From Tritrichomonas foetus (Eukaryota > Parabasalia > Tritrichomonadida > Tritrichomonadidae): DNA of 51,137 nucleotides. The notes beneath the pieces are model-generated. The model was not told where the DNA came from. It did not search any database and saw only the letters and a list, made by a program, of their open reading frames with translations. The translations under genes were made by a program, and so were the position numbers. Shown here one piece after another: positions 46,380 to 51,137 of this stretch (the stretch's first letter is position 1; every line of letters begins with the position of its first letter). The DNA lies in NCBI GenBank assembly GCA_001839685.1, contig MLAK01000788.1, forward strand, positions 11,389-62,525. The letters are read 5' to 3'.

Positions 46380-47426
46380 TCACCTTAGTGCCTGTGGTGT
46401 GAACCTCTTCTTCTGCCAGAAAGTATATACTTTATAGGTTGCTGCAAATACCACAACGAAAAACGTGATAATAATTCCAGCAACAACATACATATTGTAC
46501 TTCCTCGACACATAAACTGTCTCTGGACAACACTGACCAAAAATTGAAGCTTCAATTAGAAGTTCATCAGCACGATTAACCATTTCAAGAGCGACTTCTG
46601 CAGCTTTAACTGACGACGAGAGAGCCTTTCCATTTTCGTTTAGTTGAATTCGATTAGAGGTGCGTTCAATCATTCGCTGGAGGGTTTCATAATACTCCAG
46701 GGGAAGGGAAATATTTAAAAATGGTAGTTCAACAGTTTTTACTTCCTCCATTTTATTTATTACTTCGAAATATTTGAGACGTGCATATTCTATATTTGAT
46801 AAGGCAAAGTTCATGGTCAAAACATCAGAAATAATAGATGAAAAAGAATTTACACCACCAAAAGGAAGAAAAGGATGATGTCCACCAAAAACAGTCATTC
46901 TATTGAAGTAGTTAAGATTTCCAGCAGTTTTGATGAGAGTCGTTAAAAGCAATTTTTCTACATCATCATCACAACTAAAAATCACGGAAATTTGCTCGTC
47001 TGTTTCAAGTGAATCAATTTCTGATGGAAACACATATGATGATACAACTCTCTGTGAAGTTTCATTGATAGCGGAAGAAAGCGAGCTTCCAAAAACATGC
47101 TCAGACGTCTTCAGTGCTTCAAAAAGAGTTCCTATTCGAGTTGATAACTGCGATGTTGCAACAATGGGAAATTCATACAAGTTTTGGCGATTAACAATCA
47201 AAAGTGTCTCTATGGGAGAAAAAAGCGAATTTAACTCGCTTTGAACTTTCGATAAGCTTATTTTTGGTCCAAACGTGACTACAGGAGACACAATGCGTGA
47301 TGGACTCGGTGACTCAAACGTTTCTCGATACAAATCCGGAAATAAAATTTCATCAACAAATTTTGAAGTATAATCAAATAATAAAGATAAAGAATTATCA
47401 CTATCCTCTTCACTTCTACTATTAAA

Positions 47427-47506
<80 letters not shown>

Positions 47507-48131
47507 CATTCTTATTGTTGTTTTTATTAGTGTTATTATCATTTTTGTCGTTTTGTTCAAAATCATCAAGATTCATTATGTCTGAATGCTTTGGGTTGAG
47601 TCGATAATTTGCATGACATAATCCACTTCGAAAGTCAAAAATAATACAATTTGATGAATCTTTTGCATCACCATATCTAAATGCCAAACTTTTTGAATGG
47701 TTTACAAAAAACAAAGTAAATTTTTCATTATTTGGAGAAGCCAAAATCGCTTGTGAGTGTGCATTTGAGATAATGTTGGTAATTTCTGAATCAGGGTAGA
47801 TTGAAATGACGTCCTTTTCATTTTCTTCTTTTGACGAAAAAGTCGAATACGATTCGATTGCCGTGTAATAGCTGCGAATGAAAGTGTCATCACACTGATT
47901 TACGCTGAATGAAAGCGAAATATTTAAGCCACCGTGCCGCTTTATTGAAAGGAAGCGAGATAAAATTTCCGAAAATGATGTTTGAATTGAATCATCATTT
48001 TGAAACCCACATAAAACTAACTGAATTGGAATCGTCGGGTGGAACTGTGAAAAGTCGACTTGAGTGGAAAAGGAAGAGATTAAAAAACAAAAAAACATTT
48101 GAATGCCGAAATGTGATATGAAATCACACAT
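46380..48131 (-). CDS. Type I membrane protein of unknown function, poly-Asn tract
   Basis: A 583-aa protein starting at ATG 48131, or more likely at a second ATG at 48098 (MFFCFLISSF), which gives a clean signal peptide. The lumenal/extracellular part holds PIQLVLCGFQNDD near the N-terminus, a run of about 28 Asn residues (near 198-233, encoded by an AAT repeat) and predicted Gln/Asn-poor folded regions after it. One membrane helix lies near the C-terminus (MYVVAGIIITFFVVVFAATY), followed by a basic stop-transfer tail (WQKKRFTPQALR). The opening resembles plant/protist secretory-pathway proteins beginning with ..VLVGF, but I do not recognise the family with confidence. No catalytic motif is seen. 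The poly-Asn length may vary between strains. Confidence 0.75.
47427..47505. repeat. (ATT)n trinucleotide microsatellite, coding
   Basis: About 26 tandem ATT/AAT units inside the gene for the type I membrane protein, encoding poly-Asn. Such tracts vary in length by slippage and keep the frame. Confidence 0.95.
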
Positions 48132-48250
48132 AAGTTAACCTTCCTTTGGTTAACCAATAATGTAAGAATTGATCAACAAAATATTAGAAAAAAGAAAGAA
48201 ACTCGCATTTTATTTTCATACATAATATATTATATAAAATATAATAGAAT

Positions 48251-48943
48251 TCACCATCTTGCTGGCATTGTGAAAGCAAAATAATTACTTGGGTTCTTTG
48301 AAACATGATCTTTCTCTCGATCAATAATTTCTGTTAATGAAATTGGCCTTTGAAGGTCGAATACATCTATCGTTTGATGCATATCGATTTCATCATTCGC
48401 TTTCCTTCTCTTTCTTCTCCTTGGGCTTGAGCCATTCGAATCAGATTGCCTTATTAAGTCAGGCGGCCTTGGCCTATAATCGCAGAAATCGCAGTCTTCT
48501 TCAAAATCGCCATCAGCATTTTCGTTATGTGAAAATCGATATTTTCGATAATTCAAGAAATTCTGGTTGTCGTTCGGGTCAGCAAAATACTTGGGGTGGG
48601 CCTGCATTCCACGCTTAGCAACCACCCTCCTCGAGTACCTGATTGGAAGCTGGGCATGCGCCGGATGCGATAATTTCGAATTTTCCGTTTCGCTGGCCGT
48701 CTTTTCGAGAAAATCCTGCGTTTCAACACAAGAAGCTACCGGAAGTACATCACTATGCAGGACGACGTTGGTATCGCTCCATCTGAGTCCTCGAGAAAAT
48801 CTGCCAACCATTGTTGGGTGGGTCTGCTTTTTCCCGAGATATCCGTTTCGAATGGTGAAGCCTGAGGCACGTGAAAGGCCGCATTGGGCATTTAGATCGA
48901 CTTTGGTGACTTTGGCTACACTCGATTTTCGCGGGGAATACAT
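48251..48943 (-). CDS. Basic orphan protein with nuclear-type signal
   Basis: A 230-aa protein from ATG 48943 (MYSPRKSSVA). I do not recognise the family. It is hydrophilic, with no membrane segment or signal peptide. Features: SPRRRKRRKANDE near residue 173 (a typical nuclear localisation signal), an acidic and Cys-containing patch (GDFEEDCDFCDYRPRPPD) near 144-162, and a low-complexity but not repetitive remainder. Local GC is higher than in the neighbouring spacer, and the frame is unbroken, which support a real gene. Its promoter would be in the long spacer before 50433. Confidence 0.7.
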   Translation of the reverse strand: MYSPRKSSVAKVTKVDLNAQCGLSRASGFTIRNGYLGKKQTHPTMVGRFSRGLRWSDTNVVLHSDVLPVASCVETQDFLEKTASETENSKLSHPAHAQLPIRYSRRVVAKRGMQAHPKYFADPNDNQNFLNYRKYRFSHNENADGDFEEDCDFCDYRPRPPDLIRQSDSNGSSPRRRKRRKANDEIDMHQTIDVFDLQRPISLTEIIDREKDHVSKNPSNYFAFTMPARW

Positions 48944-50432
48944 TTTGGTGAAAATTCGAACAGGAATGGTGAAAATATATTCATCATTTTTAATTAAACT
49001 TTTTTATAGGTTATTTGGTTCGCTTTTATTTGATATCATTGAAATATCAAAATCGTTTATTTTCTATGAGAATCCTGAATGGTCAAATTTCTGAAGAAAT
49101 ATCTACTCAAAAAGTGATTTATAAGGAAAAAATCTTAAAAAGAATTGAGATACTCTTAATGAATTCTGAGAATTTCACAGCTTTACATTCTCATCTCAAT
49201 TTTGATGGAAGCTAATTTACAGTAATAATAACTCATTATGCGCACTGACCAAAATATATCTGCGCTTGGTAATCAAATCAAAAGACTTTTTGTAAAAAAC
49301 TAATAAAGTGATTTTAAAGTAATCATTCTTGTAAAAAAAGATAGAATCATATCCTGTTTTCTGAATAAATAAGCTACTAATTTTATAACAAAAACCCGAC
49401 TCAGGTATGAAGCTTCCGAATCATCCAATATTCGAATGTTATTATCGATAAGACTTTCACCAAACAATTGAGAAATTCGCAATATTAATTTCGATTCTGT
49501 CTCAAATTCTATTTGAATGGTGATATCTCAATCTCAAAATTTGAGACTCAAATGACATGTCATTTTTGTCAATATTCTCAAAATGTCAGTGTCGGATTTC
49601 CATTATGTGAATCTTTTTCAACATATCATCGATCAATCACAATCAATATTTAGTGGTGAACATAAAAATAGACCAAAGTGTATATATTGACTTGGCAGTT
49701 TTACAACATATCGAAATACAAAACCAAAAATTGAATTTTTCAATACTTATCTCATTAATTGTCTCGTAAAAAGCTTTTCATTGAATTTTTTGAATGAAGA
49801 TTTGAATACTCTATCATACATATTGAAATAATTCTGTATTTTACGATCAATAATCATACAGAAAATTAGCTGAATTGATAAATCTAATTGAAAAGGTTCG
49901 CTTTAGTCAAATTTATTAAATAATTCACTCAATTATTGCTGTTTAGAAAAAGTTAGTTTTCCCAATAAAATTCTCTACAATATTAAATGAAAAATAAAAG
50001 TATTAAATGAACAATAAAAGTATTAAATAACATTTAAATAAAAAATGAAAGTATTAAATGAAGAATGAAAATATTAAATGAAAAATAAAAGTATTAAATG
50101 AACAATAAAAGTATTAAATAACATTTAAATAAAAAATGAAAGTATTAAATGAAGAATGAAAATATTAAATGAAAAATAAACATTATCTTCTCACCCTCTG
50201 AACCAAATTCAATACACATCGGTGACAATTATATCAACAGTGATGCAAAATTTTTCTGAAAGTATCGATACTTTCAATTTTCTTTTTGAATTCTGATAAA
50301 TAAATATTGATTGAAAAACTTGAACAATTAAATATTTTCCTCACAAAAATGTATTTTTCAATACCAGTAGAAATTCACCAGAATTTTTTTTCAAGACAAA
50401 ATTCATTCTTTTGTTGTTCTTCTTGAATTGTC
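48944..50432. other. Long divergent intergenic region
   Basis: 1.5 kb without a supported gene. It contains a 16-bp perfect palindrome AAATGACATGTCATTT (49550-49565), an adjacent near-palindrome CTCAAAATTTGAG (49533-49545), and a 91-bp tandem repeat (49981-50181). Short frames at 49015-49215 and 49300-49482 are AT-rich and unsupported. Confidence 0.55.
49981..50181. repeat. 91-bp tandem repeat, about 2.2 copies
   Basis: Copies start at 49981, 50072 and (partial) 50163, exact or almost exact. Each unit is built from shorter subunits of about 19-20 bp related to TATTAAATGAAAAATAAAAG, so the array is a higher-order repeat. Confidence 0.92.
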
Positions 50433-50966
50433 ATGGAGAAGACCAAAATCGATTACGCATTACTAATAGAGACATTTCGCCAGTATGATACAGAAGAATG
50501 CGGCATTTTATCATATTCGCAATACGAAGAGCTCACGAAAAGCATGAACATATGTGAAAACAACTCTGATTACGTGAAAATAGCATATAAGGCACTTTGC
50601 ACGATCTACAAAAATGTCGAAATCGGAATAAACTTCGAAAACGTTCGATTGATTTATGAATCTGCATCAACCAAGATAAAAACGAAACTTAACTCTTTGA
50701 TTTTATTCAGAGGTGTGGACGACGATAGAGATGGAAGAATCGACTCTCACCAATTCAAACGGATCGCACTTTTAGTGAATTCAAGTTTGACTGACTGCCA
50801 AATAAACCAGCTCTTTCAAAAATGCTCACCAGATGAAAAAGAAACGGTTTCCTATTCTCATGTTGCACGGAAAGTCTTTCATGTCTCAATGACTCTCGAC
50901 GAAGATCCATACAGCATGAAATTAATGAAATATTCTCATTTATCGAATACATGTTTGTTGATTTAA
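50433..50966 (+). CDS. EF-hand protein with CAAX-like end
   Basis: A 177-aa protein from ATG 50433 (MEKTKIDYAL). It looks like four EF-hand-type helix pairs. The third loop is the best: residues 96-107 DDDRDGRIDSHQ keep Asp at positions 1, 3 and 5 and the central Gly-Ile, but Gln replaces the final Glu. The first (DTEECGILSYSQ) is degenerate, as are the others. So calcium affinity may be low or limited to one site. The last four residues CLLI form a CAAX box, giving a prenylated, membrane-bound calcium-sensor-like protein. The inositol kinase at 36169-37722 ends with the same CLLI. Calcineurin-B-like and calmodulin-like classes are both possible. Confidence 0.83.
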   Translation: MEKTKIDYALLIETFRQYDTEECGILSYSQYEELTKSMNICENNSDYVKIAYKALCTIYKNVEIGINFENVRLIYESASTKIKTKLNSLILFRGVDDDRDGRIDSHQFKRIALLVNSSLTDCQINQLFQKCSPDEKETVSYSHVARKVFHVSMTLDEDPYSMKLMKYSHLSNTCLLI

Positions 50967-51137
50967 ATGGTTTACATTGCATCGAAATAATTTTTTTCTT
51001 TTCTTTTTTATTTTTTTATGAATTATTTAGCAAGAAATGATGATTTCATTTTTAACGATGAAAATAAATTCAAAAAGTTCGAGTAATCAAAAAATATTTT
51101 TCTTGAATATATATTATGTTTGAGTCATTACGACCCC

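Noticed and set aside
47279..47569. Ile-rich frame antisense phase over the ATT repeat
   Set aside because: Another-frame reading of the poly-Asn repeat.

Overview
The window is AT-rich eukaryotic nuclear DNA, most likely from a parabasalid protist (a trichomonad such as Tritrichomonas or a relative). Reasons: genes are compact and almost all uninterrupted; the one clear intron is tiny and has a trichomonad-like 5' GTATGT and a CTAAC branch point close to its 3' end; several genes have short leaders with initiator-, CCTTT- or TAACGAT-like elements; and the gene set fits (a giant BEACH protein, ubiquitin-eL40 fusion, Akt-like kinase, ABCA-type half transporters, CLN3, Clu, tandem inositol polyphosphate kinase). 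The species cannot be fixed from sequence alone. Many longest open frames start at GTG or TTG; I moved starts to the first in-frame ATG unless stated.

Layout. 1-2.1 kb: a complete pogo-like DNA transposon (TA target site, perfect 42-bp inverted repeats, intact DDE transposase) inserted in a TA-rich minisatellite. 2.2-12.1 kb, minus strand: Tubby-like protein, ubiquitin-eL40 fusion, 2565-aa BEACH protein. 12.1-16.9 kb: gene-poor decaying region with a broken BT1-type transporter gene, a C39-like cysteine peptidase and a second, shorter relic of the same transporter. 17-23.5 kb: 14-3-3 protein, PH-domain Akt-like kinase with a 29-nt intron, an atypical Rab-like GTPase and a CLN3 (battenin) protein. 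23.9-29.5 kb: two ABCA-like half transporters head to head, one broken by an in-frame TAA. 29.7-30.3 kb: an 18-bp tandem repeat holding an assembly gap and a leftover Tn5/Nextera adapter. 30.5-37.7 kb: PPP phosphatase, UAA-type nucleotide-sugar transporter, PQ-loop protein, and a duplicated inositol polyphosphate kinase whose second half looks catalytically dead. 38.4-42.1 kb: a second Tubby-like protein, a MULE-like element with a perfect 10-bp target duplication 145 bp upstream of it, and a two-RRM protein. 43-51 kb: Clu homologue, a type I membrane protein with a poly-Asn tract, a basic orphan protein, and an EF-hand protein ending in a CAAX box.

Themes. Many products belong to signalling (Akt-like kinase, 14-3-3, PPP phosphatase, inositol kinase, EF-hand protein, GTPase) or endolysosomal membrane systems (BEACH, CLN3, PQ-loop, ABCA, Tubby). 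I see no operon-like unit and no single new multi-gene system. The most notable items are the ultrashort intron, the tandem kinase/pseudokinase with a prenylation motif, two structurally complete transposon insertions, the transporter pseudogene pair, and the assembly artefact.
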